This document shows, in pieces, positions 9,186 to 17,471 of a stretch of DNA of 64,000 nt. The notes under the pieces are model-generated. The model was not told the origin of the DNA and ran no database searches. It worked only from the letters and a program-made list of their open reading frames with translations. Each line of letters opens with the position of its first letter. Position 1 is the first letter of the stretch. The position numbers and the translations under genes are program-made. Origin of the DNA: CAVQWT01 sp963717705 (GTDB lineage: Bacteria > Pseudomonadota > Gammaproteobacteria > Burkholderiales > Casimicrobiaceae); the NCBI GenBank assembly GCA_963717705.1, contig CAVQWT010000006.1, positions 186,001 to 250,000 on the forward strand, written 5' to 3'.

Positions 9186-9592
9186 CCACCGACAACGCAG
9201 AGTTCGCCCGCAAGATCGCCGCCCACCTCGATCAGGGCACGGCCGACCTCAAGGCCGGCACCGCGTATCGGCTGCAGCAGGCACGCGGCGCTGCGCTCGC
9301 GCGCCTGTCCGGGGCCGACGCCCCCGCCGCCGCGCCCGCGCTGGCCGGCGCCCGCACCCTGGCCGGGCTGCCCGGGCACGGGACGCGCGGCCGCAGCCTG
9401 TGGTCCAGCGGGCGCCTGTGGCTGGGCATCGCGCTGATCGCCGCCGCCAGCGTCGGCTACCAGCAGTGGCTCGCGTGGCAGCAGCTCGCCGACCTCGAGG
9501 AGACCGACGCGGCGCTGCTTTCATCGGATCTGCCGATCGACGCTTACCTGGATCGGGGATTCCAGAATTGGATCAAGACATCCGACAACTAG
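9182..9592 (+). CDS. DUF3619 family membrane protein
   Basis: A 136-residue protein with an N-terminal helical region (FARKIAAHLDQGTADLKAGTAYRLQQARGAAL), an Ala/Pro-rich spacer, one transmembrane helix (about 79-94), and a C-terminal motif (LLSSDLPIDAYLDRGFQNWI) characteristic of DUF3619. It overlaps the sigma-factor stop by four bases, which suggests translational coupling, and the layout (cytoplasmic helix, single membrane pass) would suit an anti-sigma partner. That role is inference. Confidence 0.8.
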   Translation: MTTDNAEFARKIAAHLDQGTADLKAGTAYRLQQARGAALARLSGADAPAAAPALAGARTLAGLPGHGTRGRSLWSSGRLWLGIALIAAASVGYQQWLAWQQLADLEETDAALLSSDLPIDAYLDRGFQNWIKTSDN

Positions 9593-10152
9593 CTTTTGCC
9601 TTCGCCCTCGTCCTCGCGCTGACCTGCCTCGCCTGCCCGGCGGGGCAGGCGCTCGCGCAGCCGGTGGCGTTGCGGTCCCCCGCGTGGTCCGAGCTCTCCC
9701 CGGCGGAGAAGCAGGTGCTCGCCCCGCTCGCGTCCGACTGGGACAAGCTCGACGCGCAGCGCAAGGCCAAGTGGCGCGGCATCGCCCAGCGCTATCCCAA
9801 GATGTCCCCCGACGAGCAGCAGCGGGTGCAGCAGCAGATGCGCCCCTGGGCCGAGCTGACCCCGGAGCAGCGCAGCCAGGCGCGCGAGCAGTTCAAGACG
9901 CTGAAACAGCTGCCGCCGGAGAAGAAGAACGAGGTCCGGCAGAAGTGGGACCAGTATCAGACCCTGCCGCCGGAAACGCGGCGCGAACTCGCGGCGAAAC
10001 CGGTGCCGCCGGCCCCTGCCGCCGGCGCGGCAGCGCCGCGCAAGCCCGCGCCCGCGCTTCCGGCGCCGGCAGGCATGTCCCCGCCGCCCAGCCCGGCACC
10101 CATCCAGGCGCCCACCGCGGCGCCCTCTCCGGCGACCCCGCCGACGCGGTAA
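9568..10152 (+). CDS. DUF3106 family exported protein
   Basis: Begins at TTG 9568 inside the end of the preceding gene, with GGGGA eight bases upstream. This start gives a proper signal peptide (LAFAFALVLALTCLACPAGQALAQ). The 194-residue product then has tandem helical repeats with W-x2-L-(S/T)-P-x-(E/Q) motifs (WSELSPAEKQVLAPLA, MSPDEQQRVQQQM, WAELTPEQRSQAREQF, LPPEKKNEVRQKW, LPPETRRELA), the hallmark of DUF3106, and a Pro/Ala-rich tail. Likely periplasmic. Function unknown. Confidence 0.83.
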   Translation: MDQDIRQLAFAFALVLALTCLACPAGQALAQPVALRSPAWSELSPAEKQVLAPLASDWDKLDAQRKAKWRGIAQRYPKMSPDEQQRVQQQMRPWAELTPEQRSQAREQFKTLKQLPPEKKNEVRQKWDQYQTLPPETRRELAAKPVPPAPAAGAAAPRKPAPALPAPAGMSPPPSPAPIQAPTAAPSPATPPTR

Positions 10153-10227
10153 GGGACGACTGATGCGGGCGGCAGGCGACCACGCCCGCCGCCGCTCCGG
10201 TCTTCGTTACCCTTGCCCGTGGCCGCC

Positions 10228-10782
10228 ATGCCCCCTGCGCAGAGCCTTCCCGCGCCGCCTTCGGCCGGCGCGCCCGCCTCGCTGCGGCGACGCCTCGGGG
10301 CGCTCGTCTACGAATCGCTGCTGCTGACGGCGCTGGTGTTCGTCGCCAGCTTCGCGCTGTTGCCGCTGGTGTCGCCCGAGCCCGCCGCGGTGGCGCCGGC
10401 CGCGCGGACGCTGCAGCTGCCGCCGGTGCCCGCGCGGGCGTTCACGTTCGTCGCGCTGTTCTGCGTCGGCGCGCTCTACTTCGTGACGTCGTGGTCAGGG
10501 GGCCGCCGCACGCTGGCGATGAAGACCTGGCGCCTGCGGCTCGTCGGTCCCGACGGCAACCCGCCCGATCGCCGCCGCGCGCTGCTGCGCTATCTCGCCG
10601 CCTGGATCGGGCCGGCGGCGGCACTTGCCGCGTACCTGGCGCTGCGGCCCGCCGGACTGTCAGCGCACGCGGTGTGGCTGGTCGCCTTCAACTGGCTGTG
10701 GGCGTTCATCGATCGCGACCGCCGCTTCCTGCACGACCGCATCGCCGGCACCCACGTCATCCACGACGCGGGCAAGACCTGA
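10228..10782 (+). CDS. RDD family membrane protein
   Basis: A 184-residue integral membrane protein with an RDD domain: arginine-rich start (SLRRRLGALVYESLLLTALVFVASFALLPL), central helix followed by SGGRRTLAMKTWRLRLVGPDGNPPDRRRALLRYL, and the Asp-rich end FIDRDRRFLHDRIAGTHVI. RDD proteins are poorly understood; some are linked to ion or compatible-solute transport. The ATG at 10228 is preferred over an in-frame TTG at 10213. Last gene of the sigma-factor cluster. Confidence 0.88.
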   Translation: MPPAQSLPAPPSAGAPASLRRRLGALVYESLLLTALVFVASFALLPLVSPEPAAVAPAARTLQLPPVPARAFTFVALFCVGALYFVTSWSGGRRTLAMKTWRLRLVGPDGNPPDRRRALLRYLAAWIGPAAALAAYLALRPAGLSAHAVWLVAFNWLWAFIDRDRRFLHDRIAGTHVIHDAGKT

Positions 10783-10827
10783 CTCCCGCGCCTGGCCGCG
10801 CGCGCCGGTTCGAGCGGCGGATGCCGG

Positions 10828-11721
10828 TCAGGCCGGTGCCGGCGGTCGTGGCCGGCCCAGCGCCACGGCAACCGCGATGACGACCATGCCGGCAAGCGCC
10901 CACGCGTCGAGCGTCTCGCCGAACAGCGCCCACGCCATCAGTGCCGTCACCATCGGCACCAGGTAGAACAGCCGCGCCACGTCCGCGGCCGCGCCGTGGC
11001 GGAGCAGCCAGTAGAGCAGGCTGATGGCGCCGAGCGACAGCACCAGCACCGACCACCCTAGCGCGAAGACGAACGAACCGGTCCAGCGGACCGCCGGCGC
11101 GTCGATCCACGCCACCACCGGGGCGTAGAGCAGCGCGCATGCCGCGAACTGGATCACGGCGCCGGTGCGCAGGTCGAGATGGGCGCAATGCCGCTTCTGC
11201 CACAGCGTACCCACGCTGATGCCCGCCAGCGCGACGACCGCGGGCAGCAGCGCCGTGAGATTGGAGTCGAGCGCGATCCGGTGCCGCACGACCAGCCAGA
11301 CGCCCGCCAGCCCCAGCACCAGTCCCAGCCATTGCCGCGGCGACACGCGCTCGCCGAGCCAGGCGCGCGCGATCAGCACCGTCAGCAGCGGCTGCAGGCC
11401 GACCAGCATGGCGATCGTCCCGGCGGGCATCCCGTCGGCGAGCGCGATGAAGACGCCGCCGAGGTAGAGACCATGCACCAGCCACCCGGCGAAGGCCGAA
11501 TGCGCGACTTCGCGCCAGGATCGCGGCCGCGGCGCGCGCGTTGCCAGCGCGAACACGCCAACCAGTGCGGCGACGAGAACGAAGCGATCGAGGAGGAAGC
11601 GCAGCGGCGGCGCGTACGGCAGGCCGTATTTCGCGGCGATGAAGCCGGTGCTCCACAGCAGCACGAACAGCAGCGGAAGGAACGCGGCGCCCCGTGGCGG
11701 GACGGGGTCGGCCGGGCTCAG
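10828..11721 (-). CDS. EamA/DMT-superfamily transporter
   Basis: About 297 residues with ten predicted membrane helices arranged as two EamA repeats (first around LLFVLLWSTGFIAAKYGLPYAPPLRFLLDRF, second around GISVGTLWQKRHCAHLDLRTGAVIQF), the pattern of drug/metabolite exporters of the RhaT/YdcZ kind. Substrate unknown. The frame has no ATG, GTG or TTG before the first helix; a CTG at 11721 overlaps the pyrophosphatase stop (CACTGA) and has an AAAGGT ribosome binding site eight bases earlier, so coupled initiation at CTG is my best guess. Confidence 0.82.
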   Translation of the reverse strand: MSPADPVPPRGAAFLPLLFVLLWSTGFIAAKYGLPYAPPLRFLLDRFVLVAALVGVFALATRAPRPRSWREVAHSAFAGWLVHGLYLGGVFIALADGMPAGTIAMLVGLQPLLTVLIARAWLGERVSPRQWLGLVLGLAGVWLVVRHRIALDSNLTALLPAVVALAGISVGTLWQKRHCAHLDLRTGAVIQFAACALLYAPVVAWIDAPAVRWTGSFVFALGWSVLVLSLGAISLLYWLLRHGAAADVARLFYLVPMVTALMAWALFGETLDAWALAGMVVIAVAVALGRPRPPAPA

Positions 11722-12401
11722 TGTCTGACCTTTGTCTTGCCGCCGGCCTTGGCCTTGCCGCCGTCGGCGGACTTGCGCTTGCCCTTGGCCTTGCCCTTGG
11801 CCTTGGCCTTCGACTCGACCTTGACCCTGGCGCCCGCCTTCGGCGCCGCGGCGGACTTCGGCGCCTCGCGCTGCGCACGCTGGAAGCGCGCGATGCTGTC
11901 GACGATCTCGCGCTTGGCTTCCTCGGCCTCGACCCAGATGCCGACGCGCACCCACTTGCCCGGCTCGAGGTCCTTGTAGTGCTCGAAGAAGTGGGCGATC
12001 TGCCGGGTCGTGATCTCGGGCAGGTCGCGCGGCGACTTCACGTGGTGGTAGAGGCTCGACAGCTTGTCGATCGGCACGGCGAGGATCTTGGCGTCGCCGC
12101 CCGCCTCGTCGTCGAGCTTCAGCATGCCGATCGGCCGGCAGCGGACGACGACGCCGGTGACCAGCGGCATCGGCGACAGCACCAGCACGTCGCAGGGATC
12201 TCCGTCGTCCGACAGCGTCTGCGGCACGTAGCCGTAGTTGCAAGGGTAGTGCATCGCCGTCGACATGAAGCGGTCGACGAAGACCGCGCCGGTCTCCTTG
12301 TCGACCTCGTACTTGATCGGGTCGGCGCGCATCGGGATCTCGATGACGACGTTGCAGTCGTTGGGCACTTCCTTGCCGGCGGGGACGCGGTCGAGGCTCA
12401 T
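11718..12401 (-). CDS. ppa: inorganic pyrophosphatase with Lys/Ala-rich C-terminal tail
   Basis: Family I soluble pyrophosphatase, hydrolysing pyrophosphate in the cytoplasm. Residues 1 to about 175 carry the conserved core: IEIPMRADPIKYEVDKETG, the YPCNYGYVP loop, and the signature DDGDPCDVLVL with metal-binding Asp residues. Unlike the usual ~175-180-residue enzyme, this 227-residue form ends in a roughly 45-residue tail made mostly of Lys, Ala and Gly (14 lysines), resembling histone H1-like tails. The tail is in frame with normal codon use for the region. Confidence 0.95.
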   Translation of the reverse strand: MSLDRVPAGKEVPNDCNVVIEIPMRADPIKYEVDKETGAVFVDRFMSTAMHYPCNYGYVPQTLSDDGDPCDVLVLSPMPLVTGVVVRCRPIGMLKLDDEAGGDAKILAVPIDKLSSLYHHVKSPRDLPEITTRQIAHFFEHYKDLEPGKWVRVGIWVEAEEAKREIVDSIARFQRAQREAPKSAAAPKAGARVKVESKAKAKGKAKGKRKSADGGKAKAGGKTKVRH

Positions 12402-12454
12402 GGTGGAGGACGCTGTTCCGGGAGAGTGGACGGGGACATCGGCGAAGACCGCTG

Positions 12455-12495
12455 ATTATACCGGCGGGCCGCGCCGGCGCCGCACGGCGTATGAT
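12455..12495. promoter_or_regulatory. divergent promoter region ppa / gamma-carbonic anhydrase
   Basis: In the 162-base gap between the two divergent genes, TATAAT is found on the minus strand (plus 12455-12460), about 54 bases before the ppa ATG, and TATGAT on the plus strand at 12490-12495, 68 bases before the carbonic anhydrase-like gene. These are the only AT-rich hexamers in the gap. The -35 elements are weak. Confidence 0.45.
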
Positions 12496-12563
12496 CGACC
12501 GGCCATCCGGTCCGCGCCGTTCCCGGCGACCCGGTCGACCCTTTCCTCCTGCCCGCGCCTGCC

Positions 12564-13094
12564 ATGCTCTTCACCCTCGAAGGACGCCGCGTCGAACTGC
12601 GCGGCGCGAATCACTACATCGCGCCCACGGCGGTGCTCATCGGATCGGTGATCCTCGAGGATTCGTCGTCGGTGTGGTTCGGCGTCGTCGCCCGCGGCGA
12701 CAACGAGCCCATCACCATCGGTCCGCGCAGCAACGTCCAGGACGGCACCGTGCTGCACACCGACGTCGGGATTCCGCTGACCCTCGGCGCGGACGTCACC
12801 GTCGGCCACCAGGCGATGCTGCACGGCTGCACCGTGGGCGACGGCTCGCTGATCGGCATCAAGGCGGTCGTGCTGAACCGCGCCGTCATCGGCCGCGACT
12901 GCCTGATCGGCGCCAACGCCCTGGTCCCGGAGGGCAAGGTCATTCCGGACCGGTCGCTGGTGCTGGGCAGCCCGGGCAAGGTCGTCCGGACGCTCTCCGA
13001 CGAGGACGTGGCCCGGCTGCGCGAAGGCGCTCGCAGCTACGTCGAGAACGCGCGCCGCTACCTGGCGACGTGTGCGCCCGACCCGCGCGGCTGA
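12564..13094 (+). CDS. gamma-carbonic anhydrase family protein (left-handed beta-helix)
   Basis: A 176-residue hexapeptide-repeat protein. The repeats run from about residue 18 to 130, with the family motifs IAPTAVLIGSVILED, VWFGVVARGDNEPITIG, and three candidate zinc-binding histidines (LHTD; VGHQAMLHGC). The C-terminal helix (DVARLREGARSYVENARRY) packs on the trimer. Closest to the YrdA/CaiE-like branch, whose carbonic anhydrase activity is often unproven. Stands alone, divergent from ppa. Confidence 0.9.
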   Translation: MLFTLEGRRVELRGANHYIAPTAVLIGSVILEDSSSVWFGVVARGDNEPITIGPRSNVQDGTVLHTDVGIPLTLGADVTVGHQAMLHGCTVGDGSLIGIKAVVLNRAVIGRDCLIGANALVPEGKVIPDRSLVLGSPGKVVRTLSDEDVARLREGARSYVENARRYLATCAPDPRG

Positions 13095-13234
13095 CCGGCG
13101 GCGCCGCTCCCGCCGGCACCAGCGCCGCACCCGGTCCCCGACCGGCCGCGCCGGACCGCGGGGAAACGCGCCGCTGAATCCGCCGGCACCCGCCGGCGCA
13201 TCCAACTGACATTGCCGCCCGCCAAGGCCCGCCG

Positions 13235-13984
13235 ATGAAACGCTCGACGCTGCTGCTCCTGATCCTGGTCGCCACTGCCGCCGCGCTCGCCGCGGCCTGG
13301 GCGATGCTCAACCGCGGCGGCACGGGAACCGCGGTCACCAGCGAGGACCTGCCGGCGTTCTCGCGGGTCACCGTCGACGGGGCGGCCACCCTGGTGCTGG
13401 TGCAGGGACCCGCGGAGCACATCGCCGTCGAAGCCTCGCCGCGGTCCGCCCGCGTCCGCGCGCAGGTCGGCGACGATGGCACGCTGGTCATCACCACCGA
13501 CGACCACCGACGCTGGTGGCGCTCGCTGGTGTCGGGCCCCGCACGGGCGCCGACGATCACGCTGACCTTTCGCACGCTGCAATCGCTGCGCGGCAACGGC
13601 GCGGTGAAGATCGTCGCGGAGCGAATCGCCGTGCCACGACTGGGCATCGCGCTCAACGGCGCGGGCAGCGTGCGCATCGCCGCGATCGACACCGACGAAC
13701 TGACGGTATCGGGCGCCGGCGCCATCAAGGCCGAGGTCGCCGGTCGCGCGGCCAGCCAGAAGATCGCCATTGCCGGCGCGGGTGTCTACCGGGCGGCGGA
13801 CCTGCGCAGCGACCACGCGACGGTCTCGGTCAGCGGCGCCGGCAAGGCGCTGATCAACGCGTCGAAGACGCTGGACGTCGACATTTCCGGCGCCGGCAGC
13901 GTCGAATACCTAGGCAATCCGAAGCTCACCGAGCAGGTGAGCGGGGCCGGCAAGATCCGCCGGCGCGACGCGACGGCAGCCTGA
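13235..13984 (+). CDS. exported DUF2807 (head GIN domain) protein
   Basis: A 249-residue protein with an N-terminal signal peptide or anchor (LLLLILVATAAALAAAWAML) and a repetitive beta-helical DUF2807 domain: repeated G-(N/A)-G motifs (RGNGAVKI, NGAGSVRIAA, SGAGAIKAEV, AGAGVYRA, SGAGKALINA, SGAGSVEYLG, SGAGKI). Predicted periplasmic or membrane-attached. The family has no firm biochemical role; it is often involved with the envelope. Monocistronic. Confidence 0.85.
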   Translation: MKRSTLLLLILVATAAALAAAWAMLNRGGTGTAVTSEDLPAFSRVTVDGAATLVLVQGPAEHIAVEASPRSARVRAQVGDDGTLVITTDDHRRWWRSLVSGPARAPTITLTFRTLQSLRGNGAVKIVAERIAVPRLGIALNGAGSVRIAAIDTDELTVSGAGAIKAEVAGRAASQKIAIAGAGVYRAADLRSDHATVSVSGAGKALINASKTLDVDISGAGSVEYLGNPKLTEQVSGAGKIRRRDATAA

Positions 13985-13997
13985 CCGCCGCGCCCGG

Positions 13998-15164
13998 TCA
14001 GTGCAGCGCCTCGCCGCCCTCGGGCAGCGTATCGGGCTTGAACAGCAGCGGCAGCCCGGTGCCGTCAACCCGGTCGGCGTGGACGCCGGCGACGACCCGG
14101 ACGTCGGTCACCCTGCAATCGGCCAGCAGCGCAGTCAGCATCGCCAGCACGTCGCCGACGCGGTCCACGGCATAGAGCGGGCAGCGAAAGCCTTCGGCGT
14201 CGCGGGTTTCGAACGGAGACGAAAGCGACAGCCGCAGTTCGCCGCCGCCAGGCGCATCGGCGGCCCGGTGCGCGCTGATCACCGCCGACGGCTCGCCGAC
14301 CGACGCCCGCAGCTTGCGGATGGCGTTGCTGGCAAAGAGCTGCGCGGACACCTCGCGCTGGGCCGCACGACCCGCCTGCACCGCCGGCAGCAGCCGCGCC
14401 GGCGCACGCGCCAGCGCGAGCACCGACACCATCCCGCCGCCCAGCTGCCGCGACAGCGCCTGCGTGAACGGCAGGCCCCAGGCGCCCACGTTGGTGTCGG
14501 CAGTGAGGTCCGCGCCCGCGCGCGCGAGCGCGGTGCCGGGGATGAAGCGCAGATGCACCGCCTCGCGGCCGGCGGCATAGGCCAGCGGCGCGGGCGGCAG
14601 CGCGCGGGCGGGCAGCGGCGCGCCGGCGACCAGCGCGTCGGGCAGGCGCTGCCACGCCCGCAGCGCCGGCAGCGCCGCAAGGTCGATGGACGCCGTCGCC
14701 GTCAGCACGTTGGCCAGCGCGAACGCCCGGTTGCCGGCGAGCGCGCCGTGCGCGGCCAGGATCGCCGCCAGCGCCGGGGCGTCGTCCAGCACGCCGGCGA
14801 GGCTGCCGTCGCCCGTGGTCGCCTCGAGGCCGGTGACGGCGATCACCGGGAGTGCAAAGAGGTGCGCGGTCACGCCGCCGGCGCCCGCCTCGTCCTCGCG
14901 CCACGCGAGGTCGAGCTGCCGGACCAGGTGCCGGGCGACGGCCACCGTGGGCGCCCCGTCGACCAGCGCCGCCAGAGTCCTCCCGTCACCGTCGAGCGCG
15001 GCCCGCAGCCGCCGCCGCAGCGACGCGTCGGCGCACTCGGCCTCCTGCTGCGTCGGGGCGGCGAGCGACGCGCCGGCATCGCCGTAGACCGCGGCGGCGT
15101 CAGCCGGAGCGTGGTCGGGGGCGGGGAACAGCCGGGGGTCGGCAAGCAGGCTCGGCGCGTTCAT
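13998..15164 (-). CDS. conserved hypothetical protein, function not recognised
   Basis: A 388-residue protein with no signal peptide and no clear transmembrane helix. It is rich in Ala and Leu, with an N-terminal helical half (LRRRLRAALDGDGRTLAALV) and a C-terminal half with beta-alpha alternation (PLYAVDRVGDVLAMLTALLADCRVTDVRVV). Segments such as GREAVHLRFIPGT and NVGAWGLPFTQALSRQLGGG look conserved but match no family I know. It converges on the DUF2807 gene and lies downstream of the SafE-like gene on the same strand. Possibly soluble cytoplasmic. Confidence 0.7.
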   Translation of the reverse strand: MNAPSLLADPRLFPAPDHAPADAAAVYGDAGASLAAPTQQEAECADASLRRRLRAALDGDGRTLAALVDGAPTVAVARHLVRQLDLAWREDEAGAGGVTAHLFALPVIAVTGLEATTGDGSLAGVLDDAPALAAILAAHGALAGNRAFALANVLTATASIDLAALPALRAWQRLPDALVAGAPLPARALPPAPLAYAAGREAVHLRFIPGTALARAGADLTADTNVGAWGLPFTQALSRQLGGGMVSVLALARAPARLLPAVQAGRAAQREVSAQLFASNAIRKLRASVGEPSAVISAHRAADAPGGGELRLSLSSPFETRDAEGFRCPLYAVDRVGDVLAMLTALLADCRVTDVRVVAGVHADRVDGTGLPLLFKPDTLPEGGEALH

Positions 15165-15286
15165 GACGCCGATTTTCGCACGCGCCGGCCCGGCGCCGGG
15201 GTGGGCACCGGGCCGCGCAGGGCGGGCGCCGGGGATCCGCTGCGGTCGTTGCCGAAGTGCGCCCGCCCGCGAGACGCTTCGGCCGG

Positions 15287-16012
15287 CTACGGCACGATGC
15301 AGAACGCACCCTGGCCCAGCGCCATGGCGCCGAACAGCGCCCGGTACAGTCCCGCCAGCGCGAACGCCACCAGCAGTGCCGCCGCGCCGTAGCGGACCGC
15401 GCGGCGATCGAGCCACGACCGCAGCCGGCCCAGCAGCACGCCCGCCGCCAGCAGGTTGGGCAGCGTCCCCGCGCCGAACGCCGCCATCACCAGCGCACCC
15501 TGCGCCGGTCCGCCGGCGAACAGCGCCACCGGAATCACGCCGTAGACGAGTCCGCAGGGCACCAGCCCCCACAGCATTCCGGTCGCGAAACGCGCGGCGG
15601 GGGAATCGCGCGAGGCCAGGCGGCCCACCGCCGGCGCGATTCGTCCGAATGCGCGGACCGCCGCACGCTGCAACGCCGTCCACGGGTCGAACCTGAACGC
15701 GATGGTCGCGGCCAGCAGCAGCAGGAACACGTTGGCGGCGACATAGAGGCCCCGGACCAGCGGCAGCCAGGCCGCGGCGCCCACCACCGCCGCACCGAGC
15801 CCGCCGGCGAGCGCACCGAGCAACGCGTACGTCGCGATGCGGCCGAGGTTGTACGGTAGCAGGCGCCACACCAGCCGCGAGGCCGGCAGCAGCGGCGCCG
15901 CCGGACGGGCGCCACCCGCCATCGCCGTCACGAAACCACCGCACATGGCGACGCAGTGCACGCCGCCCAGCAGGCCGGCGAGCGACGCGGCGATCAGGGC
16001 CGCCGCGGACAT
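15287..16012 (-). CDS. SafE/DsbD-like membrane protein (sulfite exporter TauE/SafE family, cbb3-linked)
   Basis: A 241-residue, six- to seven-helix membrane protein with the two half-repeat signatures of this group: GGVHCVAMCGGFVTAM (about 17-32) and MLWGLVPCGLVYG (about 148-160). The paired Cys in helices resemble DsbD/CcdA and UreH-like proteins and may carry copper or reducing equivalents. Relatives sit in cbb3 oxidase gene clusters next to fnr, as here, and are thought to help oxidase maturation. I chose the ATG at 16012; earlier in-frame ATGs add non-family sequence. Divergent from fnr, with an FNR box between them. Confidence 0.85.
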   Translation of the reverse strand: MSAAALIAASLAGLLGGVHCVAMCGGFVTAMAGGARPAAPLLPASRLVWRLLPYNLGRIATYALLGALAGGLGAAVVGAAAWLPLVRGLYVAANVFLLLLAATIAFRFDPWTALQRAAVRAFGRIAPAVGRLASRDSPAARFATGMLWGLVPCGLVYGVIPVALFAGGPAQGALVMAAFGAGTLPNLLAAGVLLGRLRSWLDRRAVRYGAAALLVAFALAGLYRALFGAMALGQGAFCIVP

Positions 16013-16154
16013 CGGTCGAGGACGCGGCTGCTTCGTGCGGCAACCGGTCGCAGGTGACGACGGGCGGGGGATTGGGTCAGGGTTCTTCGTTCCATCGGGG
16101 GGCGCCAATCCGGCAACGTGCAAGATGCGGCATTTCGCATTAGACTAGCAGGGC

Positions 16155-16168
16155 TTGATCTGCATCAA
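16155..16168. promoter_or_regulatory. FNR/Anr box between safE-like gene and fnr
   Basis: TTGATCTGCATCAA is a perfect FNR half-site palindrome (TTGAT-N4-ATCAA). It lies 53 bases before the fnr start and about 143 bases before the divergent safE-like gene. A possible -10 (TAGACT, 16141-16146) just upstream would put the box over the fnr start region, suggesting negative autoregulation. A weak TAATGC on the other strand leaves control of the divergent gene open. Confidence 0.75.
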
Positions 16169-16220
16169 AGTCGCAGTCGCACCGTCCCGGTGCGGCAAGC
16201 GCGAGAGGAAGTGAACCGCC

Positions 16221-17024
16221 ATGCCAGCGCAACCGGTATCCAGCACCACGCCGCCCATGGCGCCCGCGACGCCCGCGGCTCCCGCACGGACCGGGGGGCC
16301 TGCGCCCGTCATCTCGATCCGGGACCTGAAGTCCCATTGCTCGACGTGCTCGATGCGCGAGCTGTGCCTGCCGGTCGGCCTCGACGCCGACGAGCTGAAG
16401 CAGATCGACGCCCTTCTCGGCGCCCGGATCAAGCTCAAGAAGGGCGAGTCGCTGTACCGCGCGGGCGACGCGTTCCACTCGCTGTTCGCGATCCGGCTCG
16501 GTTCGCTCAAGACCACGGTGCTGGCCGAGGACGGCCGCGAGCAGGTCTCCGGCTACCACATGCTCGGCGACATCATCGGCCTCGACGGCATCGGCACCGA
16601 GCACCACGGCTGCCAGGCCGTCGCGCTCGAGGACACCGAGGTCTGCGTGCTGCCGTTCGACCGGCTCGAGGACCTCGCCCGCGAAGTGCCGCCGCTGCAG
16701 CACAACCTCTACCAGTTCCTGTCGCGCGAGATCTCGCGCGACCACAACGTGATGCTGCTGCTCGGCAGCATGCGCGCCGAGGAACGGCTCGCCGTGTTCC
16801 TGCTCAACCTGGCCGACCGCTACCGCCGGCGCGGCTACTCGTCGACCGAGTACGTGCTGCGGATGACGCGCGAGGAGATCGGCAGCTACCTCGGCCTCAA
16901 GCTCGAGACCGTGAGCCGGCTCTTCTCGCGGTTCCAGGAAGAAGGGCTGATCCAGGTGCAAGGTCGCGCGGTCAAGCTGCTCGACCCGGCGGCGCTGAAA
17001 CACCTCGTCGGCCAGCGCACCTGA
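16221..17024 (+). CDS. fnr: FNR/Anr-type oxygen-sensing transcription regulator
   Basis: CRP/FNR-family activator sensing oxygen through a 4Fe-4S cluster. The 267 residues have a Pro/Ala-rich extension (1-28), then cluster cysteines Cys40, Cys43 and Cys49 (CSTCSMRELC, same spacing as E. coli FNR) and Cys131 in HHGCQAVAL. A cyclic-nucleotide-type beta-roll and dimer helix follow, and a C-terminal helix-turn-helix (EEIGSYLGLKLETVSRLFSRFQEEGLI) with the E-x2-S-R recognition core of FNR proteins. It sits beside the cbb3 cluster, whose ccoN promoter carries an FNR box. Confidence 0.96.
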   Translation: MPAQPVSSTTPPMAPATPAAPARTGGPAPVISIRDLKSHCSTCSMRELCLPVGLDADELKQIDALLGARIKLKKGESLYRAGDAFHSLFAIRLGSLKTTVLAEDGREQVSGYHMLGDIIGLDGIGTEHHGCQAVALEDTEVCVLPFDRLEDLAREVPPLQHNLYQFLSREISRDHNVMLLLGSMRAEERLAVFLLNLADRYRRRGYSSTEYVLRMTREEIGSYLGLKLETVSRLFSRFQEEGLIQVQGRAVKLLDPAALKHLVGQRT

Positions 17025-17065
17025 GCCCGGCCGCGGCCCGCCTGCCGCGGCTGCCTTCGTTCCGC

Positions 17066-17413
17066 TCACCCCGGCCGCTGCGGCGCTTCGTCCGGCGCGC
17101 AGCACGCGCCGGGCTCGTCGCGCTTAGGACACCCCTCCGGGCGGGCCTGCGGCTCGATCGGACAGCGGTTGACCTCCCAGGGCGAACGCTCGAGGAACAC
17201 GGTGAGCGCGGACGACGCGATGCCCAGCGCCCAGAAGCCGAAGAACCCCATCGTGTAGATCGCCGTGCGGGAGATCTCGAGCGGGGCGCCGAAGAAGTGG
17301 AGGTCGAACGGGTCGAACACGGTGAAGAAGATCGCCTCGGCGACACCCGCGACCAGGAACGACGGCCACATCACCCACATGAGGCGCTGCGCAAGGCTGC
17401 CGGTCGTCTGCAT
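17066..17413 (-). CDS. small two-helix membrane protein with Cys-rich tail (cbb3 cluster)
   Basis: A 115-residue protein downstream of fixH on the same strand. Two transmembrane helices (about 10-33 and 49-72) are followed by a hydrophilic tail with four cysteines (C84 and C94, then the pair CC at about 103-104). No known domain is recognised. Its place at the end of the cco-fixH run suggests a role in oxidase assembly or metal handling, but this is inference from position only. Confidence 0.7.
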   Translation of the reverse strand: MQTTGSLAQRLMWVMWPSFLVAGVAEAIFFTVFDPFDLHFFGAPLEISRTAIYTMGFFGFWALGIASSALTVFLERSPWEVNRCPIEPQARPEGCPKRDEPGACCAPDEAPQRPG

Positions 17414-17471
17414 GTCCGCTCCCCTCCTCGTTTCGGTCGACCCGTCGCGCCGGGCGACGGCAAGGCCGGCT

